Positions 1 to 6,743 of a stretch of DNA of 30,770 bases are shown in pieces. Source of the DNA: an uncultured Christensenella sp. (lineage in GTDB: Bacteria > Bacillota > Clostridia > Christensenellales > CAG-917); the NCBI GenBank assembly GCA_910584155.1, contig CAJTYG010000013.1:1-30770 (forward strand), given 5' to 3'. The position numbers and the translations under genes were made by a program. Within the stretch, counting starts at the first letter, position 1; each line of letters starts with the position of its first letter. The notes under the pieces were generated by a model. That model did no database searches, was not told the DNA's origin, and was given only the letters and a program-made list of their open reading frames with translations.

Positions 1-83
1 AAACAACACTTGCCCGTTCACTTGTACTAAGAGCGTGCTTGACGCTCAATTTAGCACTCGCCGTTGCGAGCGCTGTTCTAAGC

Positions 84-119
84 TTCGCAACGAATGTAAA
101 ATTCGCAACGAGTGTGAAA
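84..119. repeat. Tandem 18-bp repeat, two copies
   Basis: Two adjacent 18-bp units (84-101 and 102-119) start with TTCGCAACGA and differ at two positions. They lie in the non-coding stretch downstream of the minus-strand operon. Similar TTGCGAGCG-like fragments occur just upstream (64-73). No gene is convincing in 1-126. The function is unknown; it may be a decayed intergenic repeat. Confidence 0.5.
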
Positions 120-126
120 TTTGATA

Positions 127-150
127 TAAAAAGAGGCGCTACAGCGCCTC
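127..150 (-). terminator. Intrinsic terminator of the obg operon, overlapping the last codons
   Basis: A perfect 7-bp stem GAGGCGC/GCGCCTC (133-139/144-150) with a 4-nt loop is followed on the minus strand by five T residues. The stem includes the stop codon (TAG, 139-141) and last codons of the PHP gene, so terminator and coding sequence share bases. Confidence 0.65.
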
Positions 151-1041
151 GATTATGCTCTCGTCGGGCGTTACGCCATCGACGTCAAAGAAAAGCTTTT
201 CCCTTTGGAATTGCTCGAGCGCCTGCGGGTGATCAGCCACATAAGAGACATTGTGATGATAGTCTGTGCCGATGGACTTCAACGTGCCGTATTTTTGCGC
301 TAAGCCGTTTAAAAAATCTATTTGCTCTTTATTGTATTGCTGATAAAATACCTCTATCGCAGACGGTTTGTTTTCGCCGCTGAATAGCTTTTGCGCAAGT
401 CTCTCCACCTGTTCATATTTAAGGTCACGCTTGCCTCCTCTCGAATAGCCGAACGGGTGCGCCCACACCGCTATGCCGCCGCATCTGTTTATGGCGCAGA
501 TAGCATCGTCCACAGACGGCAGGACCTTGACGTAGTCCCAATACTTTTCGTTGTTGAGCACCTTGACAAACGCTTGATTTGTACCCGTTACATATCCGTT
601 TTTAACAAGCTCTTTGGCGATTTTCGTCCTTTCGGGAATACCGTCCTCGCACACGGCGTTTTTATCTATTTTGTCATAGCCGTCGCTTATAAGACGGTCG
701 AGCAGCTCGCCGAGTATACGTTTCTTGTTTTCCGTAAAACGCTCGAGTTCCTTTCGCATTAGCCCGAGCTCAAAATTCAATCCGACGATATGACAGTTGC
801 AGCTCTCGTCAAGCTCGGGTATCTCGCCCGTAAAATTGCAGGATATTTCCACGCCGTTTATATGCTTGAGTCCGTTTGCCTTTGCAAGCTCTGCCGCCTC
901 GATATTTCCGTCAACGCAGTCATGGTCGGTTATGGCAAAATATTGCACTTCGCTGTCCTTAAGCCCCTGCACGACCTCGCCGACGGTCTTGCCTCCGTCG
1001 CTGAACACCGTATGGATATGAAAATTAACAACAGATTTCAT
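139..1041 (-). CDS. PHP-domain metal-dependent phosphoesterase (TrpH/YciV-like)
   Basis: A 300-aa protein with the polymerase-and-histidinol-phosphatase fold signature. It has HIHT near the N-terminus (about residues 8-11), ITDHDCVDG at about 37-45, HPFG at about 195-198 and a late D-x-H (GTDYHHN, about 258-264), all metal-binding positions in this family. Family members include nucleases acting on short RNAs or 3',5'-bisphosphates (YciV/RNase AM) and phosphatases, so the substrate is not certain. It is the last gene of the minus-strand run: its ATG lies 1 nt after the obg stop, which implies co-transcription. A terminator overlaps its end. Length fits the TrpH/YciV group (about 280-300 aa). 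Confidence 0.85.
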   Translation of the reverse strand: MKSVVNFHIHTVFSDGGKTVGEVVQGLKDSEVQYFAITDHDCVDGNIEAAELAKANGLKHINGVEISCNFTGEIPELDESCNCHIVGLNFELGLMRKELERFTENKKRILGELLDRLISDGYDKIDKNAVCEDGIPERTKIAKELVKNGYVTGTNQAFVKVLNNEKYWDYVKVLPSVDDAICAINRCGGIAVWAHPFGYSRGGKRDLKYEQVERLAQKLFSGENKPSAIEVFYQQYNKEQIDFLNGLAQKYGTLKSIGTDYHHNVSYVADHPQALEQFQREKLFFDVDGVTPDESIIEAL

Positions 1042-1042
1042 T

Positions 1043-2311
1043 TTAATCCACCCACTCGAATTCTATATCGCCGATGACGACGGTGTCACCCTCTTTCATA
1101 CCCTTTTTCTTGAGCTCGGCTATCACGCCCCTGTCCTTAAGCACCTTTTGGAAGAATGCAAAGCTGTCGTCCGAGGATATCGTGACGTTTTGTATGAGGA
1201 AGTCCACCAAACCGCCGTCCACAAAGAATGCGCCGTCGGGCAACCTCGACACGGTAAACTTCTGATCGGACTTCTCTTCAAGCTCGAAATCCTCGTCACG
1301 GGGAATTCTCGCAGGAGGCGGAAGCTCGTCCACCTTATCCTTTATCGCCTTCAGCAGCTCGTCTATGCCCGTGTGCATAACGGACGATATCACATACACC
1401 TTGCGCCCCGTTGCCTTTTCAAATCTCTTGACGCAATCGTCGTCTTCTATTAAATCCGCCTTGCTTGCGACAACTATCTGAGGTATCTTTGCAAGCTTAT
1501 CGCTGTAGGTGGCAAGCTCGTTGTTTATGAGCGCAAAATCTTCTACGGGATCTCTGCCCTCGCTGCCGCTTATGTCAACGATGTGGACTATTACACGCAC
1601 ACGCTCGATGTGGCGCAAAAAGTAATGTCCGAGCCCTGCGCCCTCGCTTGCTCCCTCGATAAGACCGGGGATATCCGCTATGACAAAGCTGTCGTCATAA
1701 AGCTGCACTACGCCGAGGTTTGGGCTGAGAGTGGTAAAATGATAGTTTGCAATCTTCGGCTTTGCCGACGTCAGCACGCTTAGCAGCGTAGACTTGCCCA
1801 CGTTTGGAAAGCCTACCAAGCCTACGTCCGCTATTGTTTTGAGTTCAAGCGTGACACGGTGCTCCTCGGTGCGCTCGCCAAGCTGCGAAAAGGTGGGCGC
1901 CTGCCGCTTTGCGTGAGCAAATCTGTTGTTACCCTTGCCTCCCCGTCCGCCTCTTAAGACGGTTACGCTCTCGCCGTCGTCGTAGAGGTCGCAGACGACC
2001 TTTCCGCTTTCGGTATCACGCACGACTGTGCCTACGGGCACCTTTACTATGAGCGGCTCGGCAGATTTGCCCGTGCAGTTTTTTGCTTCTCCGTCCTTGC
2101 CGTTTTCCGCACGGTAAAACTTTTGAAATTTAAAATCAATAAGCGTATTGATGTTTTTGTCCGCAACAAATATGACGTCGCCGCCGTTGCCGCCGTCGCC
2201 GCCGTCGGGACCGCCGTTCGGCACAAACTTCTCACGGTGGAATGACACCTTTCCGTTGCCGCCGTCGCCCGCTTTTATGATGATTTTTACATAGTCTATA
2301 AATTTGTCCAT
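1043..2311 (-). CDS. obg: GTPase Obg (CgtA), ribosome-associated
   Basis: A 422-aa protein with the three Obg domains in order. The glycine-rich N-terminal Obg fold (residues 1-157, starting MDKFIDYVKI and full of GGxGG) comes first. The G domain follows, with P-loop GFPNVGKST near 167, DIPGLIEGA near 214 and SKAD near 283. The C-terminal OCT domain (about 345-422) is present. OCT is typical of Firmicutes and some other Obg proteins. Obg binds the 50S subunit, acts in late large-subunit assembly and responds to ppGpp. The gene sits 3 nt after nfnB and 1 nt before the PHP gene. The start ATG is unambiguous from the conserved N-terminus. Confidence 0.97.
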   Translation of the reverse strand: MDKFIDYVKIIIKAGDGGNGKVSFHREKFVPNGGPDGGDGGNGGDVIFVADKNINTLIDFKFQKFYRAENGKDGEAKNCTGKSAEPLIVKVPVGTVVRDTESGKVVCDLYDDGESVTVLRGGRGGKGNNRFAHAKRQAPTFSQLGERTEEHRVTLELKTIADVGLVGFPNVGKSTLLSVLTSAKPKIANYHFTTLSPNLGVVQLYDDSFVIADIPGLIEGASEGAGLGHYFLRHIERVRVIVHIVDISGSEGRDPVEDFALINNELATYSDKLAKIPQIVVASKADLIEDDDCVKRFEKATGRKVYVISSVMHTGIDELLKAIKDKVDELPPPARIPRDEDFELEEKSDQKFTVSRLPDGAFFVDGGLVDFLIQNVTISSDDSFAFFQKVLKDRGVIAELKKKGMKEGDTVVIGDIEFEWVD

Positions 2312-2314
2312 TGT

Positions 2315-3697
2315 TTATTTTCTCGCATTGTAGTCGTTTAGTATCGCCTGTGCGGAGCGCTTGCCCGCACCCATTGCAAGTATGACCGTAGCAGCTCCCG
2401 TCATTGCGTCGCCGCCTGCGTACAGCCTGTCTATATTCGTGCGTCCGCACTCGTCCGCCTCTATCGTGCCCTTCCTTGACGTAGCAAGCTCGGGCATACT
2501 GTTTTTTATGATGGGATTCGGAGTGGTGCCAAGCGCAACGATCACCTCGTCGCAAGCTATCTCAAACTCGCTGCCGTCTATCGCTATGGGGCTTTGACGT
2601 CCGCTTGCGTCAGGCTCTCCGAGCCTCATTCTGACACATCTCATTCCACTTACACTGCCGTCGCTGCCGAGTATTTCAACGGGGTTGACAAGCAAATCAA
2701 AGATTATGCCCTCTTCCTCTGCGTGCTCGATTTCCTCTGCACGGGCGGGCATTTCCGCACGGCTTCTGCGATACACCAAATGCACCTCCGCACCAAGCCT
2801 GCGTGCGGTACGGGCACTGTCCATAGCCACGTTGCCTGCGCCCACTACAACCACCTTTTTGCCCTTGAGCACAGGCGTGACAGCATCGGGCTTGTATGCC
2901 TTCATAAGATTAAGTCTTGTCAGATACTCGTTTGCGGAATACACTCCGTTTAAATTTTCGCCTTTTATCCTCAAAAACGACGGAAGCCCTGCGCCCGAGC
3001 CTATAAACACGGCGTCGTATTGGTCAAGCAATTCGTCTATGAACAGCGTTTTGCCTATTACTACGTTGGTGACTATCTTCACACCGAGCGCAAGCACGCC
3101 GTCTATCTCTTTTTGCACAAGCGCTTTTGGCAATCTGAATTCCGGTATGCCGTAAACGAGCACGCCGCCCGCCTTATGCAACGCTTCAAACACGGTGACG
3201 TCAACGCCCGCTCTTGCAAGATCGCCTGCACAGGACAGCGATGCGGGACCCGAGCCGACTATTGCAACCCTCATTCCGTTTTTTGGCTGACAATGAGAGG
3301 CGGTTACGCCGTGATCCATAGCCCAATCGGCGGTATATCTTTCAAGATTGCCTATTGCGACCGAACCGCCAAGCTTCACCTTGCGCACGCAAAATTTTTC
3401 GCACTGATTTTCCTGCGGGCAGACACGTCCGCAGATAGCGGGCAGATTGTTGTCCTTTTTTATGATATCTATTGCGCCCTGCATATTGCCGTCCTTTATC
3501 CTTGCGATAAAGTCGGGGATATGCACGCCTACGGGACAGCCCTTCATACAGGGTGCGTTTTTGCAACCCAAACAACGCTCCGCTTCCGCCGCCGCAAGCG
3601 CAGGAGTATAGCCGAGCGCAACTTCGTCAAAGTTGTTTATCCTCTGCTCGGCAGACTGCGTAGGCATATTATGTCTTTTCGTATCCACTACCGCCAT
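2315..3697 (-). CDS. nfnB: NfnB: NADPH-binding subunit of NADH-dependent ferredoxin:NADP+ oxidoreductase (GltD-like)
   Basis: A 460-aa flavoprotein of the glutamate synthase small-subunit family. The N-terminus has cysteine clusters CLGCKNAPCMKGCP and CGRVCPQENQCEKFC, which in this family hold two [4Fe-4S] clusters. An FAD Rossmann motif GSGPASLSCAGDLARAG and an NADPH Rossmann motif GAGNVAMDSART follow, with GGDAMTGAATVILAMGAG at the C-terminus. GltD-like proteins can belong to glutamate synthase, but the gene immediately upstream encodes the NfnA partner and there is no large glutamate synthase subunit. Hence the NfnAB call: flavin-based electron bifurcation coupling NADH, NADPH and ferredoxin in anaerobes. 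The RBS GAGAGG lies just before the ATG and the nfnA stop is 1 nt away. Confidence 0.88.
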   Translation of the reverse strand: MAVVDTKRHNMPTQSAEQRINNFDEVALGYTPALAAAEAERCLGCKNAPCMKGCPVGVHIPDFIARIKDGNMQGAIDIIKKDNNLPAICGRVCPQENQCEKFCVRKVKLGGSVAIGNLERYTADWAMDHGVTASHCQPKNGMRVAIVGSGPASLSCAGDLARAGVDVTVFEALHKAGGVLVYGIPEFRLPKALVQKEIDGVLALGVKIVTNVVIGKTLFIDELLDQYDAVFIGSGAGLPSFLRIKGENLNGVYSANEYLTRLNLMKAYKPDAVTPVLKGKKVVVVGAGNVAMDSARTARRLGAEVHLVYRRSRAEMPARAEEIEHAEEEGIIFDLLVNPVEILGSDGSVSGMRCVRMRLGEPDASGRQSPIAIDGSEFEIACDEVIVALGTTPNPIIKNSMPELATSRKGTIEADECGRTNIDRLYAGGDAMTGAATVILAMGAGKRSAQAILNDYNARK

Positions 3698-3698
3698 T

Positions 3699-4526
3699 TT
3701 AACCTCTCAAATTGCAGACGTGCGCCTGCTCATGCTCTCTGTACACTCGGCTTCTTGCGATAGCCTCGTCAAAGTCCACGCTGTGCCCGTCAAATTCGGG
3801 ACCGTCTATACAGGCATACTTTATCTCTCCGTTCACGGTAAGTCTGCAACAGCCGCACATGCCCGTGCCGTCCACCATAAGCGAATTCATACTTACGACC
3901 GTCTTTATGCCGAGCTCCTTTGTAAGCTTTGCGACCGCTCTCATCATAGGCAGCGGGCCGACAGCAAATACGCAGTCATACTGCTTGCCGCCGTCCACAA
4001 GCGATTTGAGCATATCCGTAACAAAGCCCTTTGTGCCGTTTGAGCCGTCGTCGGTGATAAGGTACAAATTGTCGCAGGCTGCGCCGAACTCGTCCGTATA
4101 CATCAACAGCGATTTGTTTCTTGCGCCTACTATGACGTCAACCGCCTTGCCCTCGCCGTGCAGCTGCTTTGCCTGCGGATATATCACGGCGGTGCCTATG
4201 CCGCCGCCCACCAAGCATACGCTTTTGTACTCGGCAAGATCCGTCGCATTGCCGAGCGGACCGACAAAATCGGCAAGAGCCTCGCCCACCTGCATCTGCG
4301 CAAGCCTTTTTGTGGTGTATCCCACCTCCTGCACAAGTATGCGCACAGTGCCGTCCTTGCGTGAATAATCGCAAATGGTAAACGGAACACGCTCGCCGTC
4401 CTCATCGGTGCGCAAAATGATAAACTGTCCCGCAAGGCAGTGCTTTGCTACGAGCGGAGCAAAAATTTCATACTCGCATACGTTTTCGGCGAGCCTTCTT
4501 TTAACCAATATTTCAAAATCTTTCAT
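3699..4526 (-). CDS. nfnA: NfnA: NADH-binding/[2Fe-2S] subunit (sulfide dehydrogenase / PyrK-like)
   Basis: A 275-aa ferredoxin-NADP reductase-type protein. An N-terminal FAD-binding barrel (about residues 1-100, with RVPFTICDY) is followed by an NAD-binding domain with the glycine motif VGGGIGTAVIYP (about 106-117). A C-terminal [2Fe-2S] segment DGTGMCGCCRLTV ... YACIDGPEFDGH completes it. This arrangement matches the small subunit of NfnAB and SudA/PyrK relatives. With nfnB directly downstream it most likely forms the cytosolic NfnAB complex balancing NAD(H), NADP(H) and ferredoxin pools. It starts 6 nt after the nth stop codon, within the same transcript. Confidence 0.87.
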   Translation of the reverse strand: MKDFEILVKRRLAENVCEYEIFAPLVAKHCLAGQFIILRTDEDGERVPFTICDYSRKDGTVRILVQEVGYTTKRLAQMQVGEALADFVGPLGNATDLAEYKSVCLVGGGIGTAVIYPQAKQLHGEGKAVDVIVGARNKSLLMYTDEFGAACDNLYLITDDGSNGTKGFVTDMLKSLVDGGKQYDCVFAVGPLPMMRAVAKLTKELGIKTVVSMNSLMVDGTGMCGCCRLTVNGEIKYACIDGPEFDGHSVDFDEAIARSRVYREHEQAHVCNLRG

Positions 4527-4532
4527 AGTCTT

Positions 4533-5168
4533 TTACTTACACCCTGCGGTGTTTTTGCGGTAATAATTGCAGCTTTCCTTTAGCGGACATATTGCGCAAT
4601 TCGGCTTTTGCGAGTGGCATACGTATCTTCCGTGAAATATCAACAGATGATGAAGGTGTCCCCAAAGCTGCTCGTCAAAGCCCTGCATAAGCTGCTGCTC
4701 GGTCTGCTCGGGCGTTTTGGCGTCGGCAAGCCCTATCCTGTTTGCCACACGGAACACGTGTGTATCCACCGCTATAGCATTGCCGCCGTAGGCGACCGCA
4801 TATACGACGTTGGCGGTTTTGCGCCCTACGCCTCTGAGCTGCATAAGCTCCTCTCTCGTCTCGGGCATAGAGCCACGCTCGATTATGCTTGCGCTGAGCT
4901 CCTTGATAGCCTTTGCCTTATTATGATAAAAACCGCAGGAAAATATATGCTTTTCAAGCTCCTCTATGGGCATCGCAACAAACTGCTCCGGCGTAGACGC
5001 TATCTTAAACAGTTGCTCGGTGACCGTGTTGACACGCTTATCAGTGCACTGTGCGGACAGCACTACTGCAACAAGCAATTCAAAAGGCGAGCCGAAATTC
5101 AGCTCGCACTGTGCGCCACGGTGCATTTCATCAAGTAAAGTATATATTTTATATTTATCTTCTGTCAT
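4533..5168 (-). CDS. nth: Endonuclease III (DNA glycosylase/AP lyase)
   Basis: About 211 aa from the ATG at 5168 (MTEDKYKIYTLL). A longer reading from a TTG at 5219 adds 17 unconserved residues and was rejected. The helix-hairpin-helix LRGVGRKTANVV is followed by VDTHVFRVANR, giving the catalytic Lys (GRKT) and Asp (VDTH). At the C-terminus CHSQKPNCAICPLKESC matches the C-x6-C-x2-C-x5-C [4Fe-4S] pattern. The enzyme removes oxidised pyrimidines in base excision repair. It stands 54 nt downstream of the DUF3343 gene and 6 nt upstream of nfnA, so it is probably part of the same operon. No strong Shine-Dalgarno is visible at the chosen start. Confidence 0.93.
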   Translation of the reverse strand: MTEDKYKIYTLLDEMHRGAQCELNFGSPFELLVAVVLSAQCTDKRVNTVTEQLFKIASTPEQFVAMPIEELEKHIFSCGFYHNKAKAIKELSASIIERGSMPETREELMQLRGVGRKTANVVYAVAYGGNAIAVDTHVFRVANRIGLADAKTPEQTEQQLMQGFDEQLWGHLHHLLIFHGRYVCHSQKPNCAICPLKESCNYYRKNTAGCK

Positions 5169-5222
5169 AAGCTTTATTATTGCACAGCTATGCGTTTTTG
5201 GCAAGCACAGACTTATCAAAAG

Positions 5223-5471
5223 CTATATTTTGATTGCGCTTCCGTTTGTGGAAAAGTAATAAAAACCTATCGCCGAGCTGAATCTGCCCCTTTCAAGCAC
5301 CTTTTTCGCAAGCGGCATATCCCGTGCAAACAGCTTGACCGACAGCCCGCATCCCACCTTTGCGGACGACGGAGTGTTGATGATTTTGCACATCACACGG
5401 TAGCTTAAAAGCGCCTCGTAAAACGATATTGCCTCAGAGCGCGAACGGAACGCTATAAAAAATTCTCTCAT
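5223..5471 (-). CDS. DUF3343 protein, putative Se/S carrier-like
   Basis: An 82-aa protein matching the DUF3343 pattern: N-terminal MREFFIAFRSRSEAISFYE, central KIINTPSSAKVGCGLSVK with the conserved cysteine in GCGLS, and a short C-terminus. The family is annotated as a putative selenium/sulfur carrier and often neighbours cysteine desulfurase or YedF-type genes. Here a cysteine-desulfurase-like gene is divergently transcribed 100 bp away, which supports a sulfur or selenium handling role (inference). RBS GAGGG precedes the ATG. It may be the first gene of the nth-nfnAB-obg transcript. Confidence 0.75.
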   Translation of the reverse strand: MREFFIAFRSRSEAISFYEALLSYRVMCKIINTPSSAKVGCGLSVKLFARDMPLAKKVLERGRFSSAIGFYYFSTNGSAIKI

Positions 5472-5535
5472 ATTACCCTCCTATATATGTATGCGCTCTG
5501 CTATTCAATATATTGCCGATGAACATATTTAGTGA

Positions 5536-5547
5536 TTATGCGCATAA
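5536..5547. promoter_or_regulatory. 12-bp palindrome in the divergent DUF3343/desulfurase promoter region
   Basis: TTATGCGCATAA is a perfect palindrome located 24 bp before the desulfurase ATG, between a plausible TTAGTG (-35) and TATAAC (-10) of that gene. It could be an operator controlling the divergent pair. The regulator is unknown. Confidence 0.3.
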
Positions 5548-5571
5548 ATTGCTATAACATAGAGGGAAGTT

Positions 5572-6693
5572 ATGATATATTTTGACAACGCCGCAACGTC
5601 ACGCTTCAAGCCGCAAGCCGTCATAGACGCTATAAACTACGACCTGCGCCACTCCGCCAACAGCGGACGCAGCGGACATTGGGACGCCGTAAACGCAGGT
5701 ATAAGGATTGAGGAATGCCGCAGCTTCTTAAAACGGCAGCTCGGCGCAGACGACGGCTATGAAACCGTCTTTACAAAAAACTGCACCGAAGCATTAAATC
5801 TTGCTATACGAGGCAGCATAATGGGCGGCGAGCACGTGCTTACGACAACAAACGAGCACAATTCCGTCCTGCGCCCTCTTTATGAGCTTGAAAGGCAAAA
5901 GCTCATCACATTGGACGTATTCGACACGCACGGCAAAAAAATAGACCTCAAAGAGTTTGGCGACCACGCAAAAAACGCAGACATCATCGTAGTAGGCGGA
6001 GCCTGCAACGTGACGGGCGTTACGGCTGACCTGTATCAGATAGGACGTATTGCAAAAAGAAACAACACAATGTTTATCGTGGATGGAGCGCAAAGCGTGC
6101 CTTCAATAAGCACGGATATACTCGGCTGCGGCATAGATATGCTTGCGTGTCCCGGTCATAAAGGACTGCACGGCGTGCAAGGCACTGGCTTTTTGATATT
6201 TAAAAAGAGCTTAAGCCCAAAGCCCCTGCTTGTCGGCGGAACAGGCACATTTTCATCGAGCGTGTATCAGCCGCCACAGATCCCCGACGGACTTGAGGCA
6301 GGCACCCAGTTTGCAGGCGGAATATATGCGCTGTCAGAAGGCGCAAAATGGTCGTTTACGCACATTGCGGAAACACGCAAAAATTATAGCATTTTGACAC
6401 AAACGGCACTTTACAATCTCAAAACGCTTGACTGCACCCTATATTCCGACGAAACGACAACAGGAGTCATCGCCTTTAACGTAGGCGATACGGACAGCTC
6501 GTTTATCGCCGAGCAGCTCGACGATTTCGGCATAGCCGTGCGTAGCGGACTGCACTGCGCCCCACTCGTTCATAAATCGCTAGGCACGCAGGATCAGGGA
6601 GCCGTCCGCATAAGCTTCGGAGTTGAAAGCACAATGAAAGACTTAAACTACTTTTGCAAATGCTTAGAAAAAATCATCAGAAAGCTTAAATAA
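5572..6693 (+). CDS. Cysteine desulfurase family PLP enzyme (class V aminotransferase fold)
   Basis: A 373-aa protein beginning MIYFDNAATS, as in the NifS/SufS-type family. Visible catalytic features are the substrate/PLP histidine in TNEHNS (His96), PLP aspartate in VDGAQ (Asp171), Schiff-base lysine in PGHKGLHG (Lys197) and the persulfide cysteine in RSGLHCAP (Cys329). Lys197 and Cys329 together favour cysteine desulfurase or selenocysteine lyase over a plain aminotransferase. No SufU/IscU scaffold lies nearby. The divergent DUF3343 carrier is a plausible sulfur/selenium acceptor (inference). RBS AGAGGGA sits 4 nt before the ATG. A strong terminator overlaps the stop codon. Confidence 0.88.
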   Translation: MIYFDNAATSRFKPQAVIDAINYDLRHSANSGRSGHWDAVNAGIRIEECRSFLKRQLGADDGYETVFTKNCTEALNLAIRGSIMGGEHVLTTTNEHNSVLRPLYELERQKLITLDVFDTHGKKIDLKEFGDHAKNADIIVVGGACNVTGVTADLYQIGRIAKRNNTMFIVDGAQSVPSISTDILGCGIDMLACPGHKGLHGVQGTGFLIFKKSLSPKPLLVGGTGTFSSSVYQPPQIPDGLEAGTQFAGGIYALSEGAKWSFTHIAETRKNYSILTQTALYNLKTLDCTLYSDETTTGVIAFNVGDTDSSFIAEQLDDFGIAVRSGLHCAPLVHKSLGTQDQGAVRISFGVESTMKDLNYFCKCLEKIIRKLK

Positions 6694-6730
6694 TTTAAAA
6701 GCGGCATAGCTTCTATACCGCTTTTAAATT
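6692..6730. terminator. Bidirectional terminator between convergent genes
   Basis: A 13-bp perfect stem (6692-6704 with 6718-6730) with GC-rich core GCGG/CCGC is flanked by A- and T-rich ends, so it can work for both the plus-strand desulfurase and the minus-strand lipoprotein. It overlaps the desulfurase stop codon. Confidence 0.75.
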
Positions 6731-6743
6731 TACTGCATTAAAC

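Noticed and set aside
39..383. 114-codon plus-strand frame at the left end
   Set aside because: It is antisense to the PHP gene over most of its length and begins in an intergenic repeat without RBS.
2315..4526. Interpretation of the GltD-like and PyrK-like genes as glutamate synthase or dihydroorotate dehydrogenase subunits
   Set aside because: Neither a GltB large subunit nor a PyrD gene is adjacent. The pairing and Fe-S motifs match NfnAB.
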